A stretch of 64,000 nucleotides of DNA from Mesostigma viride (Eukaryota > Streptophyta > Mesostigmatophyceae > Mesostigmatales > Mesostigmataceae), in NCBI GenBank assembly GCA_009746045.1, contig RPFO01000027.1, forward strand, positions 2,268,202 through 2,332,201, given 5' to 3'. Positions 49,193 to 64,000 of the stretch are shown here, in pieces; the stretch's first letter is position 1, and each line of letters begins with the position of its first letter. The notes under the pieces are model-generated. The model ran no database searches. It was not told where the DNA came from and saw only the letters and a list, made by a program, of their open reading frames with translations. Both the position numbers and the translations under genes were made by a program.

Positions 49193-50537
49193 GCTTGTGA
49201 AGTTGATAGCGCGAGCACCGCCTATCAGGGGTTGCTTAAATGCACCACGCGAGGGGTCCGATCTCACGCCGGCCCCTTTGTGCCACCTTCGAATGCAACC
49301 AGAAGAAACCGCCACCCGCCGCCCGTGGACACCACCCGCGGCCCGTGGACACCACCGTGGCACCGCGTGCAGGCTGGCCACGAAAAATTACTTCAATAAG
49401 TGACGGCAAAGATCATTTCCCATACAGACTGAAGAACCGTAGAAGAGCCATGAAAACAGAACCCATGTCACCATTTACCTATCAGCCTGGATGGACTACA
49501 GTAGCTGCGATTTTACGACGCAGGTCAGAGCCACCAAGTCATCATGCCGGTGGGCAGCGACTGACAGGCTGCCACGTATGCGTCTCTCAAAGGCCTAGAG
49601 GATACTTCTGGCAGCATTACAGGGCAGAATGATCTCTTTTCCCGCGTCGCCGCGCCGCCCTTTCCGTCGGGCCGACGGGGCGGGCGGGCCCTGGTGGGGT
49701 TGCCGTTGCGACTTGCGACCTGTTGCGAGTGACTTGCGACCATCGCTGACAGCTTGTGGACCGAGCGGCATGCTACTGTACAGTACAGTGTACAGGAGCT
49801 GGCGTGGGCAACAACAGGCTGCAACAACAGGCTGCAACAACAACAACAACAACAACAACAACAGGCCTGGCGTCTTGCGGCCACCCATGGGAGGCATGGC
49901 ATGGCGTGGCGCTTCCGACAGATACAGTCAGATCTTACACATGGCGGGCCACCCGGCAATCTGAACGTGCCCGGGACCTGGGACTGCCGAGTGCCGGCTG
50001 CACCGGTAACGGGGCCAAACCTATCTCAAACGGGGCACAAAGCCACAAACCTATCTACACCAGGTGAACACCTGAAAGTAGTCGTAAGCCGGCCCATCAG
50101 CGGCTTATTAATTCGAACATTGTTTTGCGCAAGAGTCTAGGGAATAGCTGAGGCAGTAGGTTATGTTTTGTCATGGAAATCTTGCCCACTGCCGAACGAG
50201 TTCTTCGTTATAAGGACTGGGCTGCCACCCTACAAGCCGAAGTATAAGCACTGGGGTTTGGTGGGCAAACCTAAAAGAAAAAGCGTCTTCTCGCCTTCTC
50301 GCGGCCCCTCTGCTATAACAATATTTTCTGATCTCAGCACACAGCAGCACTGTGTGCTTAGATCAGAAAGCATTGTCTGCAGCAGCCGCTGTGCTCAAGC
50401 AAGGTGTTCGGCAGGTTAAAGAACCTGGTTGAAGGCGGCAATCGCTGCTCTTTAATAGAGCCGTGCCAGCATATTTTAGTGACATGAAATAAGCGAAGAT
50501 TCCTAACTAGCCTCTTTGCTGCAAAACCCGAAGAGTC
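49193..50537. other. Intergenic region between the prenyltransferase and the next gene, with a (CAA)n run
   Basis: A (CAACA)-type run lies at 49820-49862. Open frames across it encode only homopolymers. The prenyltransferase promoter (minus) and the promoter of the gene starting at 50538 (plus) should both lie here; no specific element was recognised. Confidence 0.45.

Positions 50538-64000
<13,463 letters not shown>

Overview
The window reads as nuclear DNA of a eukaryote, most likely a chlorophyte green alga. Genes are split by many GT-AG introns, coding exons are GC-rich, introns and intergenic stretches are full of mini- and microsatellites, and non-LTR retrotransposon debris is everywhere. 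One gene has the plant-type ARID plus HSP20-like architecture. The organism call is inference; nothing names a species.

Four host genes could be modelled with consistent splice phases. (1) Minus strand 10528-5715: eight exons encode a 654-residue ARID DNA-binding protein with a Tudor-like fold, a poly-Glu stretch and a C-terminal HSP20-like domain. (2) Plus strand 11598-26596: thirteen exons encode a 1480-residue OCRL/INPP5B-like inositol polyphosphate 5-phosphatase with ASH and RhoGAP-like regions. These two genes are divergent and share about 1.07 kb of upstream DNA. (3) Minus strand 49192-48194: a single-exon cis-prenyltransferase of the dehydrodolichyl diphosphate synthase type. (4) Plus strand from 50538 past the window end: a large Arg/Glu-, Gly- and Gln-rich low-complexity protein.

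Repeat regions. 1-346 is a 61-bp tandem array. 1084-4632 holds a decayed LINE ORF1 (minus) and a head-to-tail pile of 5'-truncated LINE 3' ends (plus). 28240-31838 holds a broken LINE reverse transcriptase (minus) and an ORF1-only element (plus). 42054-45445 holds several LINE fragments with huge (ATTC)n and (GATG)n tracts. The LINEs end in (TTAA)-type tails preceded by small hairpins.

The most interesting region is 32275-42053. Near-identical 35-bp inverted ends (one mismatch) enclose 9.8 kb. Just inside each end is a tandem array of the octamer GTGACACC, in opposite orientation at the two ends. Inside is a multi-exon gene whose central domain carries a GHTHNDADQRFG-type motif of a transposase-like eukaryotic family, plus a divergent small ORF interrupted or flanked by a perfect 34-bp GC-rich palindrome. 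I read this as a large, apparently complete DNA transposon.

A second unexpected pattern lies in the 5-phosphatase gene: at least five of its introns contain partial, decaying copies of the neighbouring exon edge together with the splice site.
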